Shown here: one piece after another, positions 47,803-59,517 of the stretch
Layout of the letters: the number at the start of each line of letters is the position of its first letter
How positions within the stretch are numbered: position 1 is the first letter of the stretch
DNA from: Golubevia sp. BC0850
Lineage: Eukaryota; Basidiomycota; Exobasidiomycetes; Golubeviales; Golubeviaceae
Length of the DNA: 64,000 nt
Assembly (NCBI GenBank): GCA_012976225.1
Contig: JAAVVG010000019.1
Location: 1-64,000 of the forward strand
Direction: 5' to 3'
Notes under the pieces: generated by a model
Told to the model about the DNA's origin: nothing
Databases searched by the model: none
What the model saw: the letters and a program-made list of their open reading frames with translations, nothing else
Program-made: the position numbers and the translations under genes

Positions 47803-49446
47803 ATGCCTCGACTTTCGGCCCCGCAATCTCCTTCTCCCTCTCCCTCTTTCTCTCCCTTTGATATTCCAGAGATGCTTCTGCAAATTTCACTTCAAATTTC
47901 AACTTTCAATCTTTCAACTCAATCTTCGTTCTCTCAACTTTCAAGAACGACTCAATTACATCTCAATTGCACTCTCTTAGATCACATCTCCATTCAAGTC
48001 TCTAATCTCTCATCTCTCAATGCTCTCATTTCCAAGCCCAGCAACGCAATCAAACATTGCAAATCAATCCAACTTCTAGATGCAGATGAATCCATTTTTC
48101 AATTTCTAGATTTCACTTCAAGGTCCAAAGAATTTTCAATTCAACTCATGAAAATCTTTGAGAGAATAGGTCGAGCGAATCGAAAGAGGTCAAAACATTC
48201 CTTTGTTTCCAAATGCAGATCAAAGAGTGGAGGTGGTATTAAATCCTTCTCTTGGGCTTCAAATTCAAACAAACATGACTTCAATCCTATCATATCCTTA
48301 TCTCGAGAAGCGTGGAAGAGTTTAGCTATACATCTTTCAAGTACTTTGGAAAGCTTGATTCTGACATTGGGGGAGGACAATCTTAAGTGTTGGAAAATCT
48401 TTCAGTTCACTAAATTCCCTAACCTCGTCAAGCTGAGACTACATTTAAATCCGCCTGAAGATTGGGGAGGATCGGAACTTGAGAACACTTTGAAGAATCT
48501 AAAAGGATTGAGAGAATTAAAGATTCACTTTGCAACCCAGGGTTCATTTGACCTCTCGGGATTGAAGCTGGAAAGTTGTCATACAAAGCTATCTTCTTTA
48601 GACTTACAATTTCCATCTAGTCACATTTCACATTCCTTCATTCGAGACTTCATTAACAGACATCAAACCAGTTTGACTAGACTTAGGTTGGGTCAAGATG
48701 GGGAAGATGTAATCGAGAGATTAGCAGTTGACGCAGTGGCAAATCTAGAAGCTTTGGAACTGTCTGATCTTTTTACTTTCACTCAGCTAGCAACATATCT
48801 AACAAATCTCAAGATTCTCAGGGTTGGGATTGATTTAGAAACCTCATCAGATCTTTTGGCCAATGCAACTCAGCCGCCACCGCTGCTGACGTGCATTCAA
48901 ATTGTTTTAGATCAGTCGACTACTCTTCAAGAAACGATCCTCCAGATTGGTCACCTCATGACTTTGTTTCCATCGCTGATCGAATTGGGCTTGGTTATGC
49001 TCAAGAATCCAAGCCTTCCTTCAAGTTCGATAAACGTCGACAATCCACCACTTTCTACACTCAAGCCATCTCAATATCTTCCCTCCCTTCTACAATCAAC
49101 GAACCGTCTAATCGAACAATCTAATCTCTCATCTTCTCCTTCAAATCTAAAATCTCTTCATGTATTATTGCATTCAAATCAGCAAATCTCAAGTTCATCT
49201 CCAACTTCCGATCTTCATCTTTACAAATCTATCTTCTACAATTCTCTCAATCCCAATCCAACTTCAAGTCAATTCACTCATTTAAAAATTCGATTTCAAG
49301 GTTTCGAAAGATCTCTTTGGATTTCTCCATCTTCACTTTCATCCGAGACTGTTGAAATCGAAGGGTCATTTCAAAAGAGTGAGGTCAATCAGTGTTGGAC
49401 TGAAGACCTTATTGGCTCTCATTTTGGCTCTCATTTTTCAATTTAG
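47803..49446 (+). CDS. F-box-like / LRR protein
   Basis: Single-exon frame of 547 residues. After a Ser/Pro-rich start, FDIPEMLLQISLQIS with following FSQLSRTTQLHLN reads like a degenerate F-box (L..LP.E.L..I....L..LS.....). Downstream are leucine-rich segments with the usual spacing: FPNLVKLRLHL, LKGLRELKIHF, LSSLDLQFPS, LTRLRLGQDG, LEALELSDLF and LKILRVGIDL. The last 120 residues are Ser-rich with STNRLIEQSNLSSS. It belongs to the same broad class as the F-box/LRR genes at 15-17, 21 and 28 kb but is not obviously a close copy. A substrate receptor for an SCF ligase is the likely role; specificity unknown. Confidence 0.6.
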   Translation: MPRLSAPQSPSPSPSFSPFDIPEMLLQISLQISTFNLSTQSSFSQLSRTTQLHLNCTLLDHISIQVSNLSSLNALISKPSNAIKHCKSIQLLDADESIFQFLDFTSRSKEFSIQLMKIFERIGRANRKRSKHSFVSKCRSKSGGGIKSFSWASNSNKHDFNPIISLSREAWKSLAIHLSSTLESLILTLGEDNLKCWKIFQFTKFPNLVKLRLHLNPPEDWGGSELENTLKNLKGLRELKIHFATQGSFDLSGLKLESCHTKLSSLDLQFPSSHISHSFIRDFINRHQTSLTRLRLGQDGEDVIERLAVDAVANLEALELSDLFTFTQLATYLTNLKILRVGIDLETSSDLLANATQPPPLLTCIQIVLDQSTTLQETILQIGHLMTLFPSLIELGLVMLKNPSLPSSSINVDNPPLSTLKPSQYLPSLLQSTNRLIEQSNLSSSPSNLKSLHVLLHSNQQISSSSPTSDLHLYKSIFYNSLNPNPTSSQFTHLKIRFQGFERSLWISPSSLSSETVEIEGSFQKSEVNQCWTEDLIGSHFGSHFSI

Positions 49447-50121
49447 GTGTCCTAATCTCGCTTTCGTTCCGACAATCTCTTTCTGCATTTCGTTAATCTT
49501 TTCTTTTTCTTTGCTTCATTTTAATCTCATCTTTTGCTTTCTGTTATCATCTGCTCTGTACTACTTAATCACTTCCTGTCCCTTGAATCCATATTCGTCT
49601 TTTCTTCATTCGATCTGTTCTATTTTGTTCATCAAACTGCGAACTTCAATGTTGGAAAGAGTAGAAAGACATCCGAAAGGGACGGCTGGAACAAAGACTC
49701 AACATCTAGCTCTTCTCCTCTCTGATTTGACTACTCCAGAGTAGAATAGGATGATTGATAAGAGCTTCAAAGACTACCATTTAAAGTTGAGACTGCATAG
49801 CTAGAATCGATGGGAAGAGAAATGAGGTTTCGGAGCGAGATCAAGACTTAACGGTATTTTGTCCTTCTCACCCACCACCTCTCTCCTCTCATCCTCCTTC
49901 CTTTTCCATTCTTCTTCTCCCTATACATTCTCCCGAATTTCACATCGAGAGATCAACCTCCTCCGACCCTCAAGTTTCTTCCGATCACTCCGATCACCAT
50001 CCAAGGGAAGAGAGAAAGAAGCTTAATCGATTGCGTTCTTGCAAGAAAGATCAGCGATCAGAGACCGAAGGCTTCGGGAACAAGCTAGATTGGGATAGGG
50101 AAGAAGGGGGAAAGAATTTCC

Positions 50122-50156
<35 letters not shown>

Positions 50157-51184
50157 TTGTTTTTGCTGGAATTGGTGAGTCCTGATTCAGGGAGCAGTTG
50201 AGGATCAAGATGTCATGGGGGGTGTAAAGGAGTAGCAGAGGGAAAGAGAAGCAAGCTCTAGCAAGCTGAACGTTACTATCCTCGCCTGAATGATCTGAGT
50301 ATTGTTCAAAGCTCTCATAAAAAGTGTTAGGAATTGGAAGAGGGGGGTGATCAAGGTTTGGAAGCTGAGAAAAAGAAAGAGCTTGCACACAGGGTGTCCT
50401 ACCCTCGTCCCAGCCCCCATTCTCTCACTGCTTTCTCTTCCTTCTATGCCGCATTCGCTGTAAAAATTTGGTAGCAAAGTAGGTGGAGGCATAGCTTTGC
50501 ATCGGTCGGGATGCCGAGCAATCTCTTCTCACATCTTGGGTGTAGCGCATTGGCCTCGATTAGAGGCAGAAGGCAAAATCACTAGGGTCTTTCGCTCTCT
50601 CTTTTCATGTCGAGTCCTACTCACAGAGATCGATTGGGATCGGAAACATATCAAGAGCTATGCTTTCAGACACTCTTTAAATAGGAGAGGAGGTAGATTG
50701 GAGATTCTTTCCTTCCTCCTCTCTACAACTACAACCTCTACCGCTAGTCAAGTCTCTATAGTCAAGTCTTTCTCTCTCTCTCTCGTTGATAATCCCTTCG
50801 TCCTCTCTGACACATCAAATTGGAACAGGCCACTCATATTGAACATCATATTCTCTCCAATACTCCCCTTCCCATCATCCTCTGCTCGAACTCTCCAACG
50901 AAACCTCGGCTTCCCACTTTCATTTAACATTTCACAGTTGGACGATATTAGCTTCATTTGAAAGGTGAGTGACTCAAACATCGTGGAAAGGGAGGTTCTG
51001 CAGACTCCACCGGGATTCGTGAAGGGGGGAAGGGCAAGGCCGACGAGCATGACTTACTTGACTTTCGATCTTCTTTTCTAACTTTCATCATCTCATTCTT
51101 TATTCCTTCAAAAGCGATAATCGTTGATCAATCCCATCTCAAGCTCTTCTTTCAAATCTTTCACTTTCTACCTTTCCACTTTTT
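49447..51184. other. Intergenic with GA repeat and probable 5' UTR intron
   Basis: Contains T-rich 3' sequence of the F-box-like gene and a GA run (50123-50156). A probable 5' leader intron of the scaffold gene has its donor at 50965 (GTGAGT), a branch-like TTCTAAC near 51076 and an acceptor at 51114. Open frames in 50000-50960 show no family resemblance. Confidence 0.5.
50123..50156 (+). repeat. GA microsatellite
   Basis: About 16 GA dinucleotides with one AA interruption. Confidence 0.95.
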
Positions 51185-54100
51185 ATGAATAGTGCACCGA
51201 CCTCGTCTTTCACAGACTCTTCAAAGCAACGCCCCGCCCTTCAAACCGAAGAGGCAGAAGCCCAGTCTTCTCGTCAAGGAAGCAGAAGCAAGAACAATAG
51301 TTTCAGCAATCCTTCTACTGCCAAGAGTAAGCTCTTACGTATCCTGAAAAGAGGAACCTCTAACTCCTCAATCAATTCGGAATCAGAGACTAGACACTTC
51401 AATCCTCCTCCAGCTCCTCCTCCCAAAAGTCAAGGATCCTTCACATCACAAGCTAGTTGGAAGGAAGTCTTAGCAAGTGGACTGACAACTCCAAGTTCTT
51501 CGCACTCGACATCGATACCAAGCTATCCCAATTCGATCCCTCTCGGCGACAACAGTTGGACAAGACCTTTTCAGCAGAGACTCGCATCTACCAATTCGTC
51601 CAGATCGGGAATAGAAGGTTCCGCCTCTTCACCTGGAATTCCCCCTCGTCTTTCATCAGGTCGAGAACCTAACAGACAACGTACTTGGAGTGCTTCTACA
51701 GGATCAACTTCGGATCATCAACATCAAACCAACTCGTATCAAACCACCCATTCCTCTTCCTCCTCATCTGGATTTCAGAATAGCCTAAAGAGATTCAACT
51801 CAAGTCTCTTGAGAAGAAACGGCTCTAGGAACTCAGTTCTTTCTGGTGAAACAGATCTCTCTTCTCTGAAAAGTGGACCTGGAAATCACAACAAGGACAA
51901 GGGCGCTGCAAGTCACAGCAACCACAGTTTGGAGAACAAGGAACGTTACGACTCAAGTTCTCAAAGTTCTCATTTGGAACCTCCAAGATCAGTATCTAGA
52001 AACAAGGAGAGAAGTCCAATACCGGATTACGAACTTCAACAGCAATCCTCTATCTCTTCTTCAGCTTCTTCACCTTCTAGAGCTCAATTTGCAACTCCTT
52101 CAACTACTCCAGAGCCTTGGAACAGAGGAAATAGTCAACCCAATTTGGAAATGGCGAAGGGAAAAGAAGGAGAGAGCTCCAATTCTTCCGGAGGCTGGAA
52201 GATGCCATTCGGATCCTCTTCGAAATCCAAAGGGAACCAATCTTTAGAAGAGACTGCTGCTGACAAGGAGAAGAAAAGGAAGGAACATGAAGCTAGAATC
52301 ATGAGCGGCTTGGACATCCTGATGGGACCTCCAAGACCAAAGACCGGAAAGGACAAGAGTTCTTCTCACTCCAACAGTAGTGGCGATAGAGACAAAGGAA
52401 AAGAGAAAGCCGATTCTCCCTCCAATTCGATTCATGGATTCCCGAACGGTGGATCCAAGTCTCAAGGACTTGGGTTGGAGAACGCTCAAGGATCGATGCC
52501 AGGAGGCAGATCGAAGCTAGAAAGGATGATGGGTGAAGACGTACCTCATCAAGCTGGAGGAAATGGCGCAGGACCTTCCTACTCATCCAAGGCTAGTACT
52601 TCTACCTCAGCGATGGCTGGGCCTTCTGGTACTTCAAGAAGTGGCGTTCACCATTCTCATCAATCCTCAACAGCTCAGTCTCCTACTGATCGTTCCAGAA
52701 CGATATCTCCTTCGAGGTCCGATCCTAGGACCAACCCGAATGGAAATGGACCTCCCTCACCTTCAGCTCCTTTCTCTACTCTCCCTCCGTCGCCATCTCA
52801 ACATCACAACTTCTCGCAATCTCAAGGAAGATCTGGCTCTGGAGGTCAGAGCAAATCTACCCAGAGCAAAGCTCAAATGGACAGCGCTTCTTGCCCCGTC
52901 TGCCTGGAACCTCTCTCTTATCGTCTATCGGGAGAGAGGCCTCACGTCATGCCGGTGTGTGGACATGCTCTTCACAACGCTTGCTTCACTGCCGTTTATG
53001 GTCCTCCAGAGGCTGTCAGAGTCGCTCAGGCGAAAGGTGGACACGGAGATCAGTCGAGTGCTCCTGGGATGTGTGGGGTCTGCAGGAGAGCTATCATTCT
53101 CGGCGATAGCGAAGGAAGGAGACACAACAGTGAGTAGGCCTTGATAAACGTCTCTGAACGACTTCCCCAGCCGAGTCCCGCCTTCTCATCTTCCTTTACC
53201 TCCCTTCATCTTCACCCCTTTCTAGAGCTCACTGGTATGGGTTCTGAAGATGGTCCTTTCCCAAACGATGGACCTTCAAACTTTCAAGATGGACCTCTTC
53301 AAAGCGACGACGAGTTCAGCGAAGGCAACAAAGCTCCTAGTCTCAGCTCTCTCACTCCAAGTGAATCTCCGAACCCTCAGAGTAGATCTCATCTTAACAT
53401 CGTTAGACCAGTCATCAAAGCTCGTCCAGAGTATGGAACCATCTATCGCAAGGACAAAACTGGTCAAAACGGAAAACAGAACGTTGTCTGTGTCGTCTCG
53501 ATCGAGATTCCTAGTCGAAGACCTCCACCTCTTCTTCGCTCTGATGAGCCTGACTACGAGAACGATCTCAATGCCGTCAGTCATCATTTAGGAACGATTC
53601 CGGATCAGGAGGAGAACGAGCTAGCTGAGCAGAAGGAGGAGGAACTCAGACAGCAGCAGATGGCTGAGGAACAGGAAAGAGAAAGAGAGGAGTCAGAGAG
53701 GAGTCAGAGAGAACAGCAGCAGCAAGATCAACAGAATCAGCAGCAGCAAGGTCTGGTCTCGCACGCTCGAGAAGAAAGCGAAGGAGTCGACGAGAGTGGT
53801 CCTCTTCCAAAAGAGGCTGGAGCTGGAGAAGAGCTGCGTTCAGCTGAACGCAGCTCTTCTCCTGTCGACCCTGAAGACGCTGGATTCTCTTTCGGTGCCA
53901 CTCCTGCCGCTTCCAAACCTCAAGGACCTTTCCAATCCATCATGGACGATCTCAAGGCTAGGGTGTCTGATTGGAAAGGACACGCCATGGATCACTTTGG
54001 ACCTCTCATTCTTTACGATTTCTTATCGGTTCGTCAAGACACGGTCGTCAGAGAGTTCTACGTCTACCTTTTCAGAGAGGCCCTTCTCTGTGTCACCGAG

Positions 54101-56713
54101 GAGAAGAAGAGAGGACTGGCTCGCTTCATCACTGGAAGTACGGTCTCTGGAACCAGTGGAAGCAGCACTGCCATGCAAGATACCAATGCTAATTCTGGTC
54201 CCAAACCTGCTCTCAAGCTGAAAGGTAGAATCTATCTCAGACACATCAGGAGAATCATGGATTCTAGCGTGGCCGGAGAGCTGAGTCTCAGTATCAAGAT
54301 GGACGACGACAGTCTAGATCACTTCGTTCTTCGTTTCAAGGAAAGGTCGGAACTCGAAACCTGGCAAACCAAGATGTCGGAGCTGGTTCAAGCAAAGAAA
54401 GATCAGAGGAAAGCTAGTCAATTGGCCAAGCAAGCTGTCAGCGCCAGCGTCTCTGGAAACTCTGCCAACTCTGCTACGTCTACCAACGACTCTGTCCGTG
54501 CCGATCGACCTACGACTGGAACATCTCATACCGATCTCAGCAGCACCGTTGACTCCTCTAACGATGGTAGCAAAGGTCCCAGCCAAGCAATCCCACCTCT
54601 ACCTCCTCAAGCTGCTCAACCGCCCTCGACTTCTAGACCTTTGAGGAGCGCAAGCGGAGCTTCTGTTCAAAGCGGCAAGTCTGGATCTGTTCCACCACCT
54701 CCTCCCGCTCCTTCCACCGCACCACCTTCTCCTGCAGCCTCTATCGCCAAGCGTAATGTCAATCTGGCAAAGCAGAAGATTCTCGGACAGGCTCCTCAAG
54801 TTCAAGCTCAAGTGCCACTTCATCAGCAATGGTCAGCTTCAGGTGGATACGATCCTTCCAAAGCTCCTCCAGAGTTGCTACCTCACACTCCTATCGATCT
54901 GGTCCTCATGATCTCGGTTCCGTCTGTCATCCAACAGGCCAATCTGGGAAACAGCAACGTCCCTGGGAACACTGGCTCTTCAGTCTCCTCTTCAGCTGCT
55001 CTCAAACTCAGATTGATTCGCTCAAGCTTGGAGTTTGTCGTTTCTCACATGGGACCAAGGGACAGGGTCGCTCTCATCGCTTACTCAGTAGGAGTGGACG
55101 GAGAAGTTCGAAGGACGGCTCTACTCAACCCTTCGAAACAGCACAGCAGGAACAAGCTGAGAGATTTCATCGAGGGAATCGGAAAGCCTTGGGATGGTGT
55201 CTCTGAAAATCCTTTCCGTGAAGATCTCGCAAAGCTGGGAGGAGCCAGCGACCGAACCGACACTGTCACAGCCGTGAACGTCGGATTGGACATCGTTCTT
55301 CAACGCAAGAGCAAGAATCCAATCACTGGAATGCTCTTGGTGAACGACACTGCAGATGGTCCAAGAAGAGGTCAAATGGATCTGGTCATGGCTCGAGCTG
55401 AAGCTGCAAACGTTCCAGTCCACTGTTTTGGTTATGGAAAGAGTCATGATCCAAGCTCTTTATGGTTGATCTCCAATCACACCAAAGGAAGCTATACGTG
55501 AGTATCTTCGAAGTGTTCTTCTTTCCTCTCTCGGACTGTTTCTAATCTCTCTCTTCCTTCCTCTCTTCTCTACCCTCTCTTCTCTCATCACAGATTCGTC
55601 AAAGAATGGTACGAGCTCCGTGAATGCTTAGCAGGATGCATGGGTTCTCTCATGTCGGTTGCTTTGACTGACGTCAAGATCCACATCTCAGTTCCCTCCG
55701 ACAACCACTTCCGTGTTCGCAAGGTAGCTGGTCCGATGGGCGCCATCGTATCTGCGACAGGCAAGGACGTCGATATCGAGCTCGGAGAGACCAGGTTCGG
55801 TGAGACTAAGGAGCTCTTCGTTGAGCTTGAACTCGACTTCAACGCTCTCGCTCCTCTGCCTTCCGAGAGAGCCAATGGTCGACCGGCTGGATCCAAACCT
55901 CAACCGGGAGGAGGAGGTATCGAACAAGGCAGCGCAACTGATGACTTCATGCAGCGACTTGGACTTCAGAACCTCAACCTAGCCGATACCGAGCCTTTCG
56001 AAGGAAACGGCTTCGAACAGATGATCGAAGAAGTGGCGGTCTTCGAGATCGATGCCGGATACAGAGACGCAGCAACTGGAATCTCTGTCTCTAGGATGAG
56101 CAATCCGTCGATCTTGACAATGGAAGTGGATCCTGTCTCGAACGATCCAATCTCGGAAGGTGCTCCAGGACAGGCTGCCATGCTGGCCGATCCGGTCGTC
56201 ACGAGAAGGAGACTCCAAATCCTCGTTTCAGACATGATGACTCGTAGTCTCCTTTTGGTCTCAAGAAAGAATCACGCCCAAGCTCTAAAGATCCTAACCG
56301 AGACTCGTCGAATCGTCGACACAGTGGTTCAATCGATTCCAGCTCCAGTCCTTCCTTCAAACTCCTCCGATCCTTCTTCTGCAGCTTCCTCTCGTCGAAA
56401 TTCGATGACTTTACAAGGAAGACTAGGCAGTGGAGGTCCTCGAAAGCAACGCGAAGCTCTCAATCTTCGTACCATCGAGAGTTTGGCTGCGATCATCGAG
56501 GATCTTGATATCTTGACGGATGGTCTTGAACAGAGCAAGACCGCTTTCGACAGGGATCAAAGAAACTTCGGAGCTCAACAGGCTATGGTCTTGAGGGATC
56601 AAAAAGCTTGGACTACTAGGTCTGATACCGAAGCTCTTCATTTCACCTACGATAACGGGTCCGCTTACACCGCCCTATCTGCTGCCTTTGCTTCTTTCAC
56701 CGCTGGAGCTTAA
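51185..56713 (+). CDS. RING-PH-VWA scaffold, Ste5/Far1-like
   Basis: Three exons close exactly in phase (51185-53129, 53226-55497, 55594-56713), giving 1,778 residues. The order is a Ser-rich disordered N-terminus with a basic patch (KSKLLRILKRGTSN) that could touch membranes, then a RING-H2-type finger at 568-635. The ligands are C570, C573, C592, H594, H597, C600, C630 and C633. A Gln/Glu coiled-coil stretch follows, then a PH-like domain at about 905-1040 (GPLILYDFLS...REFYVYLFREALL...HFVLRFKERSELETW). A VWA-like domain spans about 1204-1430 (PIDLVLMISVPSV...MGPRDRVALIAYS...ITGMLLVNDTADG) without the metal-binding DxSxS motif. RING, PH and metal-free VWA in this order characterise Ste5/Far1 pheromone MAPK scaffolds. 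That function here is inferred from architecture. The N-terminal serines offer many SP/TP phosphosites. Confidence 0.8.
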
Positions 56714-58000
56714 TCTTCAACCTCTTCAAGTCCTCCAAGATTGGCAAATTTGATTTATAGGCTCAACTTCCCACTGTATTACGACTTCACTCCTCACGCC
56801 TCCCCCCCCCCTCTCTCTCTCTCATAGGATTCATCCCTTACCACACTTTCTTTTACCCCAAGTCTCAGATCCATTGACCGAAACCCCCAAAATTTTCTTT
56901 CGTATTCGAAGAACCTCTTTCCCAAACTTTCTGTTTCCTTATTGACTCGTGCTTCCTGAACTTACCTCATTCTATATATCTCTCCCTTCACTTTCATTAA
57001 ACGCTTTTTCGCTCTTTCTACTTCTACTTTATAGCTTGATCTTAAAGCCTTTCTCCCTTGGTCTTCGGCTTCATCCTCTCTCCATGATATTCTCTTATTT
57101 TCCCATCTCTGTATGCGTGCGATATGTTCAAACTTGTGAATAAAAATCCATTTCTATGAAAAAATGGACTGAGATCTCGTGCGCTGACTGAAAGAACTCA
57201 TTCTCTTGATTGTTTCCAAGGAAAGGAGGATCGAAAGCAATTTTCGGTTGAATTGATTGATTGATGGTACAAATGCAGTTGAAGGAAACTGAGGAACAGG
57301 AAACGCTGAAACGGGAGAGAGGAGCTGTTGATTGCTATAGACTCTTCTAATTTTCTTTCCATTGATGAGCACATTTTGTGTTGCAACATCGATAGAAGGT
57401 GGTCACTGAGAGACAGAAGAAAGGAAGAGAAGAAGGCGCAAGATTGGAAGAGAGAAGTCAGTTTCTCGTCGCAGATCCTTCTTGTGAGCTCTGGAGGGTC
57501 AATCAAAGCAGAATAGTAGCTTGGTATACCAAGTCTGTTTGCTTGATAATCCGTCTTTGGTGTCGAAAATGAAGAGTTAAGAAAATTATGGAATCCCTGG
57601 AAGAGGGGAGTCCATCCCCCCCTTATCTCTTTCTCGTAGCTGTGTCCACCAACATCAGTACCCTGAAGCGATCCTAAATTTTGTCTGGATCTTGTGTGTC
57701 TCATGCAGAGAGAGTGGTGGACCAAAGTCATTCAGCCCTTCCCTCGAGCCCCACTAGAATGTAACATAAGCTGCCATTTCGGCCTTTTCTTCTCTATGAC
57801 ATTGGCTTGGAGAAAGTCATATTGTCAATCTAAGTAGGACCTCTCATCTTCCTGTTGGACTTCCTTCTGGCCTCTTCTCCCAATCCAAAACTTGTTTAAC
57901 CCTCTCTCTCTCCCTCTCTCCGTTTCATTTGCTCTCTGCCAATGGCTATCATCTATCCCTACTTCCAATTCACTCCAAATACTCTCTCGTCCATCTCTCC
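56714..58000. other. Intergenic with no firm gene
   Basis: Starts with the T/C-rich 3' end of the scaffold gene, including a poly-C/CT run at 56801-56823. A 177-residue minus-strand frame (57731-57198) has no family resemblance and is rated spurious. It could contain the missing last exon of the Pol III subunit gene, but I could not find it. Confidence 0.5.
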
Positions 58001-58040
58001 TGACTACATCCTGCCTCTTCTTCACCTCTTCTAAACTCAC

Positions 58041-58311
58041 TAGGTTCATCAGCGCTTCGAATTTGCAATTGCATGAAGAAAGCTTTCCTCTCATCACATT
58101 TTGGACAATTGGCTTCTGTAGAATCGACATTTTTCCAAGAATCTTCTCCTCCCATGACGTCATCTATCTGTTTCCTCTTGAGTTTCAACCTGGTTGACAT
58201 TTGCTTTTGAATTGGGAATTGATACGGACAGGTTGGACAGGCCCATTGATTTGCTGAAGATTCATCCGTCCCTAGAAGTAGAAGGTTTGAGCAGGTTGGG
58301 CAGAATAACAT
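58041..58311 (-). CDS. RPC11: RNA polymerase III subunit C11 (Rpc11), 3' end not found
   Basis: Rpc11 (POLR3K) is a Pol III subunit of about 110 residues with a TFIIS-like C-terminal ribbon needed for RNA cleavage and termination. The first exon encodes MLFCPTCSNLLLLGTDES, WACPTCPYQFPI and DDVMGGEDSWKNVDSTEA, then NCPKCDERKAFFMQLQIRS and ADEP. These match the family closely, including the N-terminal ribbon (CPTC, CPTC), the first half of the C-terminal ribbon (CPKC) and the acidic tip (RSADEP). The exon ends in phase 1 at a GTGAGT donor (58040). The last piece, with the second Cys pair (FYKC..CGH.W), should follow. I do not find it within about 800 bases. Reading through gives CSQERWTRE, which lacks it. 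Confidence 0.85.
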
Positions 58312-58727
58312 CCTGGAAGCGAGGGGGAAGATCCAAGGAAGAAGAGGGTGATGCGTGGTGGGAGAGAGAAACAGAGAGAGCAAACGTTGTAGTGGATCTT
58401 TTTCTGAAGAAGTCTTTGGACAGGATGTAATCACCTAAGAATCAAACTTTGCAAGAGTTGAATGTGATTGAGAAATTAGAAAGAATATCAGATTAAGGTA
58501 GAAAAGAGGACGTTAGAAGAGTCCGGATACAAAAAAGAGGAGACAGTGCAACAAGCGGAATCAAGAAGGTTCAAAATGGGATATCCAAAGGTTCAACAGA
58601 AGGAGGAAAATGTCATTAGCTTTGTACAAGGTCGTAAACGGGAAGGGATAGGGGGGGCATCATTGAAGGTCGTAAAGAGAAGGGTTCAGGGAGAGACGGA
58701 GCTCGTTTTAGCCATGGCCTGGTCGGT
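58312..58727. other. Intergenic region upstream of the Pol III subunit gene
   Basis: Promoter of the minus-strand RPC11-like gene and 3' side of the neighbouring small gene. Plus-strand open frames here are antisense or chance. Nothing else recognised. Confidence 0.5.
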
Positions 58728-59517
58728 TTACTTCTCAGCAACGACTGGGGCTGAAGTTTCAGCTGGAGCGGATGTGGCTGGTGTGCTTGAAGATTTCCAG
58801 AACCCCCAACCGGTGGAAGTGGAAGGGTCTGCTGGAGCAGGGGCTGGTTCTTCGACTTTAGCTTCTTCTACGACTGGAGTGGTTGAGTCTACTGATTTGT
58901 CGGCTGCTTCTTGGGCGCTGAGAGTGTATGAGAGAGATAAGTGGAGAAGGAAAAGTGAGAACAAGTCAGAAAGATGGGAGTGAAGAGAAGGGGAAAGGAG
59001 GGTCGCAGCTTCTCAAGTGGAGAGGACGAGTTGGATCGCTTCTTTCTGGACGATGGTTGACCAAAGATCTTTTCTGATAGTTCTGAAATTCTTCTAAGAA
59101 TCTTATCCTATCCATCAGAGGCTTTTTGATCTCTTCGTTGCTCTCTCCGAGTTCACTCTCTGACCCTCACCACCTCTAATCTACTCACGCCTTGAACTCT
59201 CTCTCCTTCTTTCTGTTTTCCTTCTCCTGTTTCTTCTCCATCCTTCCCTGAGCAGTGAACAAACTTCTGTTTCCATGTCTTCCGCCAACTCTCTTGTTCA
59301 AAGTGTCATAGGTATAGGTCTCTCTATCTGGTCTTTGAGAGAAAGGGACTCTCCAACAACAAGAGATTGCGGCTAGAATGTCACATAGACCAACTAGGAT
59401 TGCAAAGATACCTCTAACTAAGACTGAAGCGATTTCACCAACGGCTAGGAAGACGTTCTCCAAAACTTCTCCTAAAACCATGAAGGAACCGGCTAGACAT
59501 GAAAATACGCAACCCAT
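58728..59517 (-). CDS. Small N-myristoylated, hydrophobic-helix protein
   Basis: Two exons close exactly in phase (59517-59189 and 58917-58728), giving 172 residues. It begins MGCVFSCLAGSF: Gly2 plus Cys3 is a typical N-myristoylation and palmitoylation site. A long hydrophobic, Cys-rich stretch (VFLAVGEIASVLVRGIFAIL, then LCDILAAISCCW) follows. After this comes a basic region with MEKKQEKENRKKERE helix, and a Pro/Ala/Glu-rich tail (KVEEPAPAPADPSTS, then GWGFW) ending PVVAEK. Small MGC-type membrane proteins with this layout are common in fungi and uncharacterised. It is probably attached to the plasma or another membrane. Function unknown. Confidence 0.75.

Noticed and set aside
50497-50961. 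Plus-strand frame of 154 residues before the scaffold gene
   Set aside because: No domain; lies in a probable 5' leader with a donor site directly after it.
57198-57731. Minus-strand frame of 177 residues
   Set aside because: No recognisable family, no consistent splice partner, Ser/Phe/Leu-rich composition typical of chance readings of purine-rich DNA.
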